From Methylotuvimicrobium sp. KM2 (lineage in GTDB: Bacteria; Pseudomonadota; Gammaproteobacteria; Methylococcales; Methylomonadaceae): a stretch of DNA of 64,000 bases. Below are positions 9,233 to 17,179 of the stretch, in pieces. Below the pieces are notes generated by a model that did no database searches, had not been told where the DNA came from, and saw nothing but the letters and a program-made list of their open reading frames with translations. Position 1 is the first letter of the stretch. Every line of letters starts with the position of its first letter. Both the position numbers and the translations under genes were made by a program. The stretch covers positions 2,108,001 through 2,172,000 of the forward strand of contig NZ_CP150634.1 in the NCBI RefSeq assembly GCF_038051925.1, written 5' to 3'.

Positions 9233-9383
9233 GCAGATCAAAATTCGGCACCGGGGTGCCCGCCAAAGGACGCCGTGAATACATCCATGTAGGCTCTATG
9301 CCAGCATCCATGCTGGCAAAGCCTTTGCCGAGCACCCCGATGCCTCCTTAGGCTCTGCAGAAATTTGAAGTGCGAAAGGTATA
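9233..9383 (+). repeat. Dispersed repeat R1, full-length copy
   Basis: About 150-bp repeat opening GATCAAAATTCGGCACCGG and closing GAAGTGCGAAAGGTAT, with internal GTCCATGTAGGCTCTATGCC and CATGCTGGCAAAGCC. Internal complementarity (GGGGTGCCCG with CGAGCACCCC) suggests a folded structure. Related copies or fragments lie near 10.1, 32.4, 43.7, 44.2-44.6, 46.6, 60.5 and 63.9 kb. Confidence 0.9.
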
Positions 9384-9402
9384 TTAACTTAGGAGAATAG
9401 CG

Positions 9403-9795
9403 ATGCCGCTCTATGACTATAAATGCCCGAAACACGGCATTTTCCACGACTTAGCAACGTTCGAAGAAAGCAGCGCTCCCCAGGCTTGTCCGCACTGCCA
9501 AACCTCGAGTCCGCGGATCATCATGATACCGCCCGAGGTGCTTGCAATGGCGCCGGACAAACGTAAAGCGATGAGTATCAACGAAAAGTCGCGTCACGAA
9601 CCGGCTTTCTCGACGGTAGATAGCCGGGAGGATCAAATACTCGAACACAAGCACACAAAGAATTGCGGGTGCAGTAGCAACAAAGGGTCGTTTCTGAAGC
9701 ATCCCGATCGCAGCAGTTTGAGACAGCAAGTGATATTGATGCAAGACGGAAGTAAAGTCTTTCCTTCGCAACGGCCTTGGATGATTAGTCATTAA
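9403..9795 (+). CDS. fmdB: FmdB family zinc-ribbon protein
   Basis: 130-residue protein opening MPLYDYKCPKHGIFHDL, the hallmark of the FmdB/CxxC_CxxC_SSSS regulatory family, with a second metal-binding half ACPHC (residues about 28-32). A later Cys pair, NCGCSS, adds to the set. In Methylophilus FmdB is proposed to regulate amidase genes; direct evidence is limited. An AGGAG ribosome binding site precedes ATG 9403, downstream of an R1 repeat that separates it from fmdA. Confidence 0.88.
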   Translation: MPLYDYKCPKHGIFHDLATFEESSAPQACPHCQTSSPRIIMIPPEVLAMAPDKRKAMSINEKSRHEPAFSTVDSREDQILEHKHTKNCGCSSNKGSFLKHPDRSSLRQQVILMQDGSKVFPSQRPWMISH

Positions 9796-9906
9796 GTATA
9801 TAGTCGCAAATAATTTCCCGATTTTTCAGCGCTTCCACGCAAAGAGCGCTTGGTCGTGAGCGGCTTTACCTAACCTAGCGTTAGATGAGGGGCCACGAAG
9901 GCGTCA

Positions 9907-9936
9907 CTCCCACAGAGCCTCGCCTCTCTGTGGGAG
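9907..9936. repeat. REP-like 11-bp perfect hairpin
   Basis: CTCCCACAGAG (9907-9917) pairs exactly with CTCTGTGGGAG (9926-9936) over an 8-nt loop. It is followed by GCGATCCCCTGATCGC, a second small palindrome. No T-run, so it is better read as a REP-type element than a terminator. Confidence 0.65.
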
Positions 9937-10075
9937 CGATCCCCTGATCGCGATTTCGAAGTCGACAGAATTGGGTTATAAGAAACTGTATCGAGGTCAT
10001 GTTGGCTAAGGATTTCCTGATAAATAACATTCTGCAATTATGAGCTTTGTTGAGGATTCGGTAACTCGCTTGGCA

Positions 10076-10193
10076 GGTTGCCGTTAATACGTCCATGTAA
10101 GCTCTATGCCAGCTCCATGCTGGCAAAGCCTTAATCGAGCACCCCGAGGCCTCCTCCGGAACTGCCGAAATTTCAAGTGCGAAAGTTATAGAG
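10076..10193 (+). repeat. Dispersed repeat R1, 5'-truncated copy
   Basis: Matches R1 from the GTTAATACGTCCATGTAAGC segment through GAAATTTCAAGTGCGAAAG. The opening GATCAAAATTCGG half is absent. Confidence 0.8.
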
Positions 10194-10475
10194 CAATGCA
10201 GGAGCAATTGCCGAGGGGCAAAAATCTGCCCCGCCGCCGACACTCGCCAATCGAGCAACCGAACCCTCTGTAAAATAGGCAATATATTTTTCCCGTATCT
10301 TTAGCGCGTTCAAGGTCCTTCATTTTTAATATTAATCTCCAAAGCTGCTAGCCCGACTCTTACTATCGAGCGTAGTGGGAGACGGTTTGCTTTTGTTATC
10401 CGGCAGCGGGCGAGCGACATTACATCGAGTCTTTAGCAGAGAAGCCGGTTTCGCATAGTGAGAAGCAAACCCAGC

Positions 10476-11939
10476 TTATTCCCTATCAAAATCCAACGGA
10501 CTTTTGGCTTGCTTTAACGTCCTGCTTTGAACGGTGTGGGTATAAATCATCGTGGTTCTCACGTCGCTGTGCCCCAGCAGCTCCTGAATCGTGCGAATGT
10601 CGTAATTCGCCTCCAATAAATGACTGGCGAAAGAATGCCGGAAAGTGTGAGCTGTCGCCCGCTTGGTGATTTTGGCGTCATGCACCGCGCGTTTGATCGC
10701 CTTTTGCACGATGGACTCATGAAGATGATAGCGTTTGTATTCTTCTGTTTCCGTGACGAGCGTTAATGACGGTTGCGGAAAAAACCACTGCCAGATGAAT
10801 TCCTTGGCGGCGTTTTTATATTTATGACTCAATTGGTTCGGCAAGAACACGCCGGCAAAATTGGCTTTCAGATCGGCTTCGTGTAAATCCGCGATTTTCC
10901 GCAACTGTTTGTTCAATGCCGGTATCAATGTTTGCGGCAACGGAACCGTTCGGTCCTTTTGGCCTTTGCCGTCATGGACGGTCAACATGCCGGCATCGAA
11001 ATTGAAACACTGGACACGCAGATTCAAGCACTCGAAAAGCCGCAGTCCGCAACCGTATAACAGTTTGGCGACGAGATCGACCGGATCGTCGAGATGATCG
11101 AAAATCAACTCGACCTCTTCGCGGGACAAGACCACCGGAATATAAGGCTTGCGTTTGGCTCTCGCGACGCCTTTGATCTCGCCGAAATCCTTGTTCAAAA
11201 CGTGTTGAAACAAAAACAGCAACGCATTGAATGCCTGATTTTGAGTCGAAGCGGACACTTTCTTATCGACGGCAAGATCGCTCAAAAACGCCACCACATC
11301 CTGTTGCGTCAAATTCCGGTAATCTTTACTTTGGGTAAACGCTTGCAAACGGCGCGCCCAACCGCGATAGGATTTCAAAGTCTTCGGCGAATAATGGCGC
11401 AATTGGATTTCACGGGTCAGCTCGTCAAACACAAAAACCCAACTGCATCCGGTTTGATTTTCAGCAACCGTATTTTGTTGGGTTTTATCGGGGGCGGCGT
11501 AATGCCGCGAGTGTTCATAAGGCGGTGATCGATTATGCGGGGGATTCGGTTCTGGCGAGCTCTTTTGATGCGAAACCTCCGAAATGGGCGGAGCCTGTAT
11601 CGGCAAGATTTGGACTGCATGGCTTGGCAGTTCCGCGTCTTCGGCATTGGCGGTTTCTTTTAATTGGTAAAACAACACAATAGCCTGGCGAGCTTGCTCT
11701 CGTTGTTGAACCGATTGGCCTTTTTGGTCGAGTTTGTCGAGAAAAAACGGCAAGCTGGAGCGATGAAAAGGATCATGATGATATTTGTGACAAAAATCCC
11801 AATAGAAACGAAACCATTTTCGATAACAGTGTTTGAGATTTTCAGGGTACTGTTTCTGATCCAATAGCGTATTGAACTGACGAGACAAAGTATCGGGAAG
11901 ACTAAGCATCGTATTTATCCAAATCTCGTTATCATGCAT
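10476..11939 (-). CDS. intI: Integron integrase (IntI type), long form with extra N-terminal domain
   Basis: 487-residue tyrosine recombinase. The catalytic set is visible: Arg300 (GCGLRLFE), a Lys around 325-328, His431-x-x-Arg434 (HTFRHSF), His457 (LLGHSD) and Tyr466 (MIYTH). The integron-specific insertion (residues about 372-410, KYKNAAKEFIWQWFFP, then YHLHESIVQKAIKRA) separates IntI from XerC/D. A standard IntI begins at about residue 168 (VFDELTREIQLRHYSPKT). The first 165 residues add a second SAM-like core-binding domain (about 15-95) and a Pro-rich linker, against a usual IntI length near 320-340. It lies divergent to the cassette array, as expected. Start is uncertain: ATG 11939 or the internal Met at 11909, which has a weak GGA upstream. 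Confidence 0.92.
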   Translation of the reverse strand: MHDNEIWINTMLSLPDTLSRQFNTLLDQKQYPENLKHCYRKWFRFYWDFCHKYHHDPFHRSSLPFFLDKLDQKGQSVQQREQARQAIVLFYQLKETANAEDAELPSHAVQILPIQAPPISEVSHQKSSPEPNPPHNRSPPYEHSRHYAAPDKTQQNTVAENQTGCSWVFVFDELTREIQLRHYSPKTLKSYRGWARRLQAFTQSKDYRNLTQQDVVAFLSDLAVDKKVSASTQNQAFNALLFLFQHVLNKDFGEIKGVARAKRKPYIPVVLSREEVELIFDHLDDPVDLVAKLLYGCGLRLFECLNLRVQCFNFDAGMLTVHDGKGQKDRTVPLPQTLIPALNKQLRKIADLHEADLKANFAGVFLPNQLSHKYKNAAKEFIWQWFFPQPSLTLVTETEEYKRYHLHESIVQKAIKRAVHDAKITKRATAHTFRHSFASHLLEANYDIRTIQELLGHSDVRTTMIYTHTVQSRTLKQAKSPLDFDRE

Positions 11940-11985
11940 GAAATGTATGATATCCCGTTTGGAATTACAAGGGATTCAGTAAAAA

Positions 11986-12014
11986 TTGACTCAAAATATA
12001 TTTTGGTGTACAAG
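11986..12014 (+). promoter_or_regulatory. Candidate cassette promoter Pc
   Basis: TTGACT (11986-11991) and TACAAG (12009-12014) with a 17-bp spacer lie between intI and the first cassette, pointing into the array, where integrons place Pc. The -35 box is good; the -10 box matches at four of six positions. No LexA box (CTGT-N8-ACAG) was seen. Confidence 0.5.
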
Positions 12015-12045
12015 ATGTGCGGATCTAGATAATAACTTGTTATGC
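12015..12045 (+). other. Candidate attI with core GTTATGC
   Basis: The core GTTATGC (12039-12045) marks the left boundary of the first cassette, just after AATAACTT. It differs from canonical GTTRRRY at one position but equals the R' core seen at 26968-26974. The true extent of attI upstream cannot be read from sequence alone. Confidence 0.55.
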
Positions 12046-12062
12046 TTCAAATGGAGAAGCCT

Positions 12063-12629
12063 GTGAAAATTATTCTTGTTAGACATGGCGAGCCTGATCT
12101 TCCGTTTTGGAGGAACGTGAAAGCCAGCGAATTCCAGCAATGGATTAAATTCTATAACTCTGCGGGAATAAAAAAAGAAAACCTGCCACCCAAAGAAGTA
12201 TGTGAGGTTGTTTCTGATTGCTCTACCGTTGTATGTAGCGATCTACCAAGATCGATTGAGTCAGCAAAAGCGTTGGGAGTTACGACGGTTAATTACATAG
12301 ACCCCATATTTAGGGAAATGGGTTTGCCTTATGTAGACTGGAATTTTCCAAAGCTCTCGCCAACCATCTGGGCCACACTGTTCAGGCTGCTTTGGTTTGC
12401 GGGTTTTTCCCGCAATAGCGAGTCCTTAAAATCCGGCAAACTTAGGGCAACCGGCGCCGCCGAAAAGCTTAAAGATTTTGCCCATGAGCATGGCTCAGTA
12501 ACTTTTGTTGGTCATGGCATGATTAACCGTTTTCTTGCAAACGAGTTATTGTCCAGCGGGTGGCGAGGGCCACTAAATCCGGGCAAGAGATATTGGGAGT
12601 TTGGCGTATATGAGTACATCAATGCATAA
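12063..12629 (+). CDS. Histidine phosphatase family protein (cassette 1)
   Basis: 188 residues from GTG 12063, opening MKIILVRHGEPD with the RHG phospho-histidine motif at 7-9; SDLPRSIESA and FVGHGMINR supply the second arginine and second histidine of the phosphoglycerate-mutase-like fold. Substrate unknown. The GTG is preferred because GGAG (12052-12055) sits seven bases upstream; in-frame ATGs at 12042 and 12051 lie on the attI core and on that ribosome binding site. The TAA stop is inside the attC R'' box (GCATAAC), typical of cassettes. First cassette, so nearest to Pc. Confidence 0.85.
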   Translation: MKIILVRHGEPDLPFWRNVKASEFQQWIKFYNSAGIKKENLPPKEVCEVVSDCSTVVCSDLPRSIESAKALGVTTVNYIDPIFREMGLPYVDWNFPKLSPTIWATLFRLLWFAGFSRNSESLKSGKLRATGAAEKLKDFAHEHGSVTFVGHGMINRFLANELLSSGWRGPLNPGKRYWEFGVYEYINA

Positions 12630-12654
12630 CATGGCGCTCAAGCCGACCCGCTTC
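12624..12654 (+). other. attC1, left half (split by group II intron)
   Basis: R'' GCATAAC (12624-12630), then the arm GCTCAAGCCGACCCGCT. This pairs with AGCGGTCGGCTTAGC in the right half with two bulged C residues, the usual extrahelical-base pattern of attC. The right half lies 2 kb away at 14696-14733. Confidence 0.85.
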
Positions 12655-14695
12655 ATCGGGTCAGAGGGAGCCGCAGCTCCCGTCTGCCCACAGAACCGTG
12701 CGTACGGGTCCGTACACGGCTCCTCACGTAAGACGAATCCATTGAGAAACCTCAAACCAATGCGCTAATTGGCGGTCGGATCGTATTTCCTGTCCCATCA
12801 GGTTGATAAACCAACTGTTCGGGTAGGCTCTCGTCACCGCTCGGGTTGCCGAAAGGGCCCACCGTTTCTTGTTGGAAAAGACCGTCTGGGCGGCTTGCTT
12901 TCGCGGTACGCCCCGTTTGACCAGGTTTCGATACAGATGCTGTTTCCGCTTCTGCTGACTCACCAGCCTCGCTCGTAATCGTCGCCGGATATGGGCTTCG
13001 ATTTTCCTCAGTTGAGACGGGTATTGGGTCAAACTGTAGTAGTTGGCCCAGCCCACGTACCACTGATTAAGGTCGGCCAGGGTATGATTCAGCGTCTGAG
13101 GGGTGCCACGCGGCGTGAGTTCCTTGACTTTACTCATGGCCGTTTGCAGGGCTTTATGCGCAATCGCTATCGTCCCATCGACCACGGTAAAGCCCAAGAA
13201 CTTTACCGCATCGGATTTAGCCACTTGGCTTTTCTCCCGATTCACCTTCAGTTTCAGCTTGTTTTCGATGAATTGGCTGACTTTGTCCATCACCCGTTCG
13301 GCCGCTTTCTGCGAGCTAACGAAGATGTTACAGTCATCGGCAAACCGGCAAAATGCCAGTCCGCGTTTTTCCAATTCCTGGTCCAGTTCGTCCAGAACGA
13401 TATTGCTCAGCAAGGGACTTAACGGGCCACCTTGCATCGCGCCTTCCTTGTTCGGGTTGACGACGCCGTTGATCATCACGCCGCTGCGCAGCATCATGCC
13501 CACCAGGCGCAAGATGCGTTTGTCAGCGATCCGCAGCCCCATCCGGGAAATCAAGCGGTCATGGTGGATTCGATCGAAGAACTTCGATAAGTCGATATCC
13601 ACCACGTAGGGCTTGCCACTGTTGACGATTGCCTGAGCCGCTTGCACCGCTTGGTGTTGACTACAGCCCGGTCTGAAACCGTAACTGTGCGGCGAAAAAT
13701 GCGGATCAAAGATCGGTTCCAGCAACATTTTCAAGGTCGTCTGTACCACACGATCCCGTACCGTCGGTATGCCGAGCAGCCGAACTCCCTTGCCGCCCGG
13801 CTTGGGAATTTCGACCCGCCGAACCGGCGAGGGTTGGTAAGTCCAATCCTGCAATTCCTGTTGCAGGCGGCTTAGCTCTTCGTCTAAACGGGCTTCAAAG
13901 TCGGCTATCGTGACCCCATCAATGCCGGGTTTGCCTTTGTTCTTCTTCACCTGTTCAAATCCCGCACTCAAATACAACGTTGAGCACAGGTGGTCGAAGA
14001 GTCTTGGTTCCTCAATCAATCGGTCATGTTCGTTCATTTCACTTTTTTTTTCTCTCTTGCAATGGCCTTTCTTCAATCTCGCGCAATCGATTCGTTCACT
14101 GTTTACGACGCAAATAGTCGATTGCTCCTGTCAGGCTGATCTCAGACCCTCAGTTTATAATCAACGGCCATGGCCGCTTACGTGTTCCACCCTTCACCTC
14201 CAACTTCCTGTCACTGGTTCGATGTTTTTCCCTCAGCTATGTCACCATAACTTCATCGGCATCGAACTTTACGATTACTACGGCTTCATCTGCAGACCCT
14301 CGGTTCATCACGTCAGCATTACTGCTGCGCTTAGGGCTTAAGGTGTCGCAGTTACACCGACCCGAAGCCGACGGCCCTTCACTGGGTAAGATAGTCAACT
14401 TTATCTCGGTCCACCTACCTTCAATACACCAGCAAGTTACGGTGAGAATATCGGACTTCGGTGGGCGCGGGCACCTCATCCTCTTGCTGCCGCCTTACGA
14501 AGGTTCACTCTCGTTTAGGTGACCGATTCGGCTAGAGCTTCTTTCAGATTCCGCATTGGCTCCCGATAACCGTGCTTCCCTGTTGGGTAGCTACCGGGCG
14601 TTTCTTTGGACACCCTTGCTTTCGCCTACTTCTTCCCTTCTCACAGGGCAAAGGCTTGACTTTCACCAGCTAGCTGACTACCATGCCAGTCACAC
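12655..14695 (-). mobile_element. Group IIC-attC-type intron inserted in attC1
   Basis: A roughly 2.04-kb element on the minus strand. Its 5' end reads GTGTGACTGGCATGGTAG from 14695 downward, a group II (GUGYG) 5' end. About 650 nt of structured RNA precede the reverse transcriptase ORF. The 3' part has a domain V-like hairpin at about 12690-12723 (GAGCCGTG pairing with CACGGTTC) abutting the RT stop, and a short tail ending near CCCGAT at 12655. The flanks rejoin into a normal attC, so insertion is into the attC stem-loop, in antisense to the cassettes, as known for class C-attC introns. The 3' boundary is good to a few bases. Confidence 0.88.
12724..14037 (-). CDS. ltrA: Group II intron reverse transcriptase/maturase
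   Basis: 437 residues from ATG 14037. The reverse transcriptase blocks run in order: GIPTVRDRVVQ, SYGFRPGCS, VVDIDLSKFFD, QGGPLSPLLSNIVLDELD and the catalytic FADD (residues 232-235), then a group II maturase/thumb region (LNQWYVGWANYYS). No HNH endonuclease domain follows, as in class C introns. It aids splicing and reverse-splicing of the intron RNA. An upstream in-frame TTG at 14076 is an alternative start; the ATG at 14037 begins the conserved MNEHDRLIEEP. The ORF looks intact, so the intron could be active. Confidence 0.93.
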   Translation of the reverse strand: MNEHDRLIEEPRLFDHLCSTLYLSAGFEQVKKNKGKPGIDGVTIADFEARLDEELSRLQQELQDWTYQPSPVRRVEIPKPGGKGVRLLGIPTVRDRVVQTTLKMLLEPIFDPHFSPHSYGFRPGCSQHQAVQAAQAIVNSGKPYVVDIDLSKFFDRIHHDRLISRMGLRIADKRILRLVGMMLRSGVMINGVVNPNKEGAMQGGPLSPLLSNIVLDELDQELEKRGLAFCRFADDCNIFVSSQKAAERVMDKVSQFIENKLKLKVNREKSQVAKSDAVKFLGFTVVDGTIAIAHKALQTAMSKVKELTPRGTPQTLNHTLADLNQWYVGWANYYSLTQYPSQLRKIEAHIRRRLRARLVSQQKRKQHLYRNLVKRGVPRKQAAQTVFSNKKRWALSATRAVTRAYPNSWFINLMGQEIRSDRQLAHWFEVSQWIRLT

Positions 14696-14733
14696 CGCTA
14701 CGCTCCAGCGGTCGGCTTAGCTCTACGTTAGGC
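14696..14733 (+). other. attC1, right half
   Basis: AGCGGTCGGCTTAGC followed by R' core GTTAGGC (14727-14733). Complementary to the left half at 12624-12654. Cassette 2 begins inside this core. Confidence 0.85.
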
Positions 14734-14773
14734 ATTACTCGTTCCGTCAAGAAATTATATGTAAGAGACAATA

Positions 14774-15193
14774 ATGAACAGAAAAGCAAAATGTTCGTGT
14801 GGGAAAGTACAAATAGAGCTTGCAGGTGATCCAAAGATGGTGATTACGTGCAGTTGTTTAAACTGTCAAAAACGAACGGGCTCGGTATTTGGAGTTGGGG
14901 CGTACTTTGGTAACGACCAAATAGTATCAAAACAAGGCGACCCAAAGTTGTTCGTTGATACGAGCGATGATGGGAGAAAACTCTACCGTTCGTTTTGCCC
15001 TAATTGCGGTTCTACCGTTCATTGGGAAGCTGAGTTCATGCCAAACGCAGTTGGTGTGGCTGTTGGGTGTTTTGAAGATCCGAAGTTCCCAGAGCCAGTT
15101 GCGGCAGCATGGAATAGATCGAAACATGATTGGGTTAATTTTCCTGAAAGCTGGCCAAAATCAGATACACAGGGGTTTAAGAAAAATGCCTAA
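14774..15193 (+). CDS. GFA (glutathione-dependent formaldehyde-activating)/CENP-V family protein (cassette 2)
   Basis: 139 residues with the GFA zinc-binding pattern: CSCGKVQIEL near the N-terminus, CSCLNCQKRTGSVFGVGAYF centrally, and CPNCGSTVHWE (zinc pair C-x2-C). The founding member Gfa binds glutathione and formaldehyde, but most relatives have unknown substrates, so formaldehyde handling in a methanotroph is tempting yet unproven. Start ATG 14774 follows AAGAGA. The stop lies inside R'' of attC2. Confidence 0.85.
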   Translation: MNRKAKCSCGKVQIELAGDPKMVITCSCLNCQKRTGSVFGVGAYFGNDQIVSKQGDPKLFVDTSDDGRKLYRSFCPNCGSTVHWEAEFMPNAVGVAVGCFEDPKFPEPVAAAWNRSKHDWVNFPESWPKSDTQGFKKNA

Positions 15194-15296
15194 CAAGGCA
15201 AATTCACTCGGACAAATTTCCGCAATGCATATTTTGTGCTTTTAATAGCACAAAATATCCATTGCTCCAATTTGCCGGTGATTTGCGGCGTTAGAG
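15188..15296 (+). other. attC2
   Basis: R'' GCCTAAC (15188-15194) and R' GTTAGAG (15290-15296). The inner arms (GCAAATTCACTCGG and CCGGTGATTTGC) pair with a bulge, and a second internal stem TATTTTGTGCT/AGCACAAAATA forms the loop. Confidence 0.85.
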
Positions 15297-15319
15297 CGCA
15301 AACACGAAAAGGAGTAGGA

Positions 15320-15715
15320 ATGCCAAGTGTCTTAATTGAAGTACGGCGGCAATATACGCAAGAGGAAGAAGTTGCTCTCATGGAGGCTGTTCACATGGCT
15401 TTGCGTGAGGCATTCAAAATCGTGCCCGGTGACAAAAACGTTCGCCTCATCGTGCATGAACCTCACCGCTTCGCGTATCCGCCTGCTCGTGAAAAACCGG
15501 ATTTTTATACGCACATCAGTATTGATGCGTTTGCTGGTCGTTCACTTGATGCAAAGCGAAATCTGTACAAGGCAATCGTGAATAACCTTGAGCCATTTGG
15601 CATCCCCAAAGATCATGTAAAAATTCTTCTCAGAGAAATCGCGAAAGAAAATTGGGGCATTCGTGGTGGGCAAGCGGGCTGTGATGTTGAGCTTGGCTTC
15701 AAGGTCGAGGTGTAA
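15320..15715 (+). CDS. Tautomerase (4-oxalocrotonate tautomerase-like) family protein (cassette 3)
   Basis: 131 residues. The ATG at 15320 follows GGAG and places Pro immediately after the initiator Met (MPSVLIEVRRQY), as required for the catalytic N-terminal proline of this superfamily. About 130 residues fits the two-beta-alpha-beta-unit class. Conserved-looking segments include HISIDAFAGRSLDAKRNLYKA and a C-terminal WGIRGGQ. Physiological substrate unknown. An in-frame start at 15236 would bury the proline and run back through attC2, so it is rejected. Confidence 0.85.
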   Translation: MPSVLIEVRRQYTQEEEVALMEAVHMALREAFKIVPGDKNVRLIVHEPHRFAYPPAREKPDFYTHISIDAFAGRSLDAKRNLYKAIVNNLEPFGIPKDHVKILLREIAKENWGIRGGQAGCDVELGFKVEV

Positions 15716-15721
15716 TTTGCG

Positions 15722-15781
15722 CTCTAACCCTGCGCTCAAGCGGGACGCGCCTTCGGCGCGCCCCTTAGCTTCACGTTAGGC
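15722..15781 (+). other. attC3
   Basis: CTCTAAC (15722-15728) to R' GTTAGGC (15775-15781). The interior GGACGCGCC-TTC-GGCGCGCC makes a GC-rich hairpin with a TTC loop. Short attC of 60 bp. Confidence 0.8.
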
Positions 15782-15825
15782 GGTAATTGAAGCCAGAGAT
15801 CATCATCAACTAGGAGAACAATCCA

Positions 15826-16398
15826 ATGAATACTTTCAATGTCGACGACACCGCGATCATCCTGATAGACCACCAGGTCGGGACAAATACATGGGCAAGC
15901 ACCACTCCATTACAACTACTTCAGCGAAATGTCACCATTCTTGCGAAATTTGCTAAAGGTACAAAAATACCTGTAGTCCTAACCTCAAGCCAAGAAACCA
16001 ACATCGACGCCCAAGGACCACTAATGCCTGAGCTACAGGAAATTCTCCCTGAAGCATTCTCTGCTCGCATCAAACGAGAGGGTGTGGTTAATGCTTGGGA
16101 TGATACTTCCTTTGCTAATGCCTGCCGGAATACAGGAAGGCGTAATTTTGTCATGGCTGGTGTAACAACTGACGTGTGTATGGTTGGTCCTGCAATCAGC
16201 GCACTCAGTGAGGGATTTAACATTAAAGTTGTATGTGATGCGTGCGGTTCAACGAATCAAATTGCCGAGGAAATGGCTTGGCGCAGGATGGAACAAGCAG
16301 GCGTGCACCTCACAAGCACCAACGCCATTGTTGCGGAACTCGTAAAAAATTGGGCTTCACCAGCAGGCGCTGTAGCGTTTCCCCTATTGACCGTCTAA
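15826..16398 (+). CDS. Isochorismatase family cysteine hydrolase (cassette 4)
   Basis: 190 residues with the isochorismatase-like catalytic triad positions: Asp15 (ILIDHQ), Lys83 (ARIKREG) and Cys118 (TTDVCMVG). The family hydrolyses nicotinamide, N-carbamoyl compounds, isochorismate and others; the exact substrate cannot be told. Start ATG 15826 follows AGGAGAAC. The stop is inside the attC4 R'' box. Confidence 0.88.
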   Translation: MNTFNVDDTAIILIDHQVGTNTWASTTPLQLLQRNVTILAKFAKGTKIPVVLTSSQETNIDAQGPLMPELQEILPEAFSARIKREGVVNAWDDTSFANACRNTGRRNFVMAGVTTDVCMVGPAISALSEGFNIKVVCDACGSTNQIAEEMAWRRMEQAGVHLTSTNAIVAELVKNWASPAGAVAFPLLTV

Positions 16399-16522
16399 CA
16401 AGTCGCCCAAAGGTGCTCGCGTTGCTCGCTGGACTCGCCGCTGCGCGGCTGGACAGCTTCAGTCGGCGCATGCTTCGCATTTTACGCACCGCCTTGCGCT
16501 GCCCCTTACCTCGGCGTTAGAC
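16393..16522 (+). other. attC4
   Basis: R'' GTCTAAC (16393-16399) and R' GTTAGAC (16516-16522) bound a 130-bp site whose interior includes CGCCGCTGCGCGGC. It shares its left part (AAGTCGC-CAAAGG-GCTCGC) with attC5, so cassettes 4 and 5 may come from the same integron background. Confidence 0.85.
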
Positions 16523-16543
16523 GAAAAATCTCAGGTCATTATT

Positions 16544-17080
16544 ATGTATGGCGGTGTATTAGAATTTTGGTTTGAAAAAATTGATCAAAAAATGTGGTGG
16601 GCCGCTGATTCAAATTTTGATAATCAGATAAGAGATAGATTTTTCAATCTTGTTATTCAAGCATCTCAAGGTGAACTATACACATGGCGCAAAGAGCCCA
16701 AAGGACGACTTGCTGAGATTATTTTATTAGACCAATTTACAAGAAACATATTTCGAAACTCACCAAAAGCCTTTCACTATGACCAACTAGCATTAGTTTT
16801 AGCTCAAGAAGCTGTTGAAGCTAAAGCACCAAGCGTATTAACAAAGACTGAATGTGGGTTTCTATTACTACCATTCATGCATAGTGAATCCAAAATAATT
16901 CACAACATTGCAGAAACGCTTTATCAAAAATATGCTACTTCATACAATTATGAATACGAGCTTAAACACAAGGCAATCATAGATCGTTTTGGCCGATACC
17001 CGCACAGAAATGCTATTTTGGGTCGGGAATCTAGCTTAGATGAAATCGAATTTTTAAAACAACCAGGGTCGAGCTTTTGA
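16544..17080 (+). CDS. DUF924 family protein (cassette 5)
   Basis: 178 residues starting MYGGVLEFWFEKIDQKMWW. The pattern LEFWF, KGRLAEIILLDQFTRNIFR, LLPFMHSES and HKAIIDRFGRYPHRNAILGR is diagnostic for DUF924 (a tetratricopeptide-like all-helical family of unknown function). The near-complete family length suggests an intact protein. Start ATG 16544 lies shortly after the attC4 core. Unusually AT-rich compared with cassettes 7-12, indicating separate origin. Confidence 0.88.
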   Translation: MYGGVLEFWFEKIDQKMWWAADSNFDNQIRDRFFNLVIQASQGELYTWRKEPKGRLAEIILLDQFTRNIFRNSPKAFHYDQLALVLAQEAVEAKAPSVLTKTECGFLLLPFMHSESKIIHNIAETLYQKYATSYNYEYELKHKAIIDRFGRYPHRNAILGRESSLDEIEFLKQPGSSF

Positions 17081-17098
17081 CAATACGGCACAACAATC

Positions 17099-17179
17099 GC
17101 CTAACAAGTCGCTCAAAGGCGCTCGCAAAGCTCGCTGGACTCGCCGCTGCGCGGCTCGCCCTTTAGCTTGTCGTTAAAT
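17099..17179 (+). other. attC5
   Basis: R'' GCCTAAC (17099-17105), R' GTTAAAT (17173-17179), with GCCGCTGCGCGGC in the loop. Closely resembles the left part of attC4. Confidence 0.85.

Larger units (their letters stand above)
9796..10475. other. 680-bp gene-free interval with hairpin and truncated R1
   Basis: No credible gene. It contains a strong hairpin (9907-9936), an R1 copy lacking its 5' part (about 10076-10193) and unassigned sequence up to the integrase 3' end. Confidence 0.7.

Noticed and set aside
11094..11528. 144-codon frame opposite intI
   Set aside because: Antisense shadow of the integrase, with no ribosome binding site.
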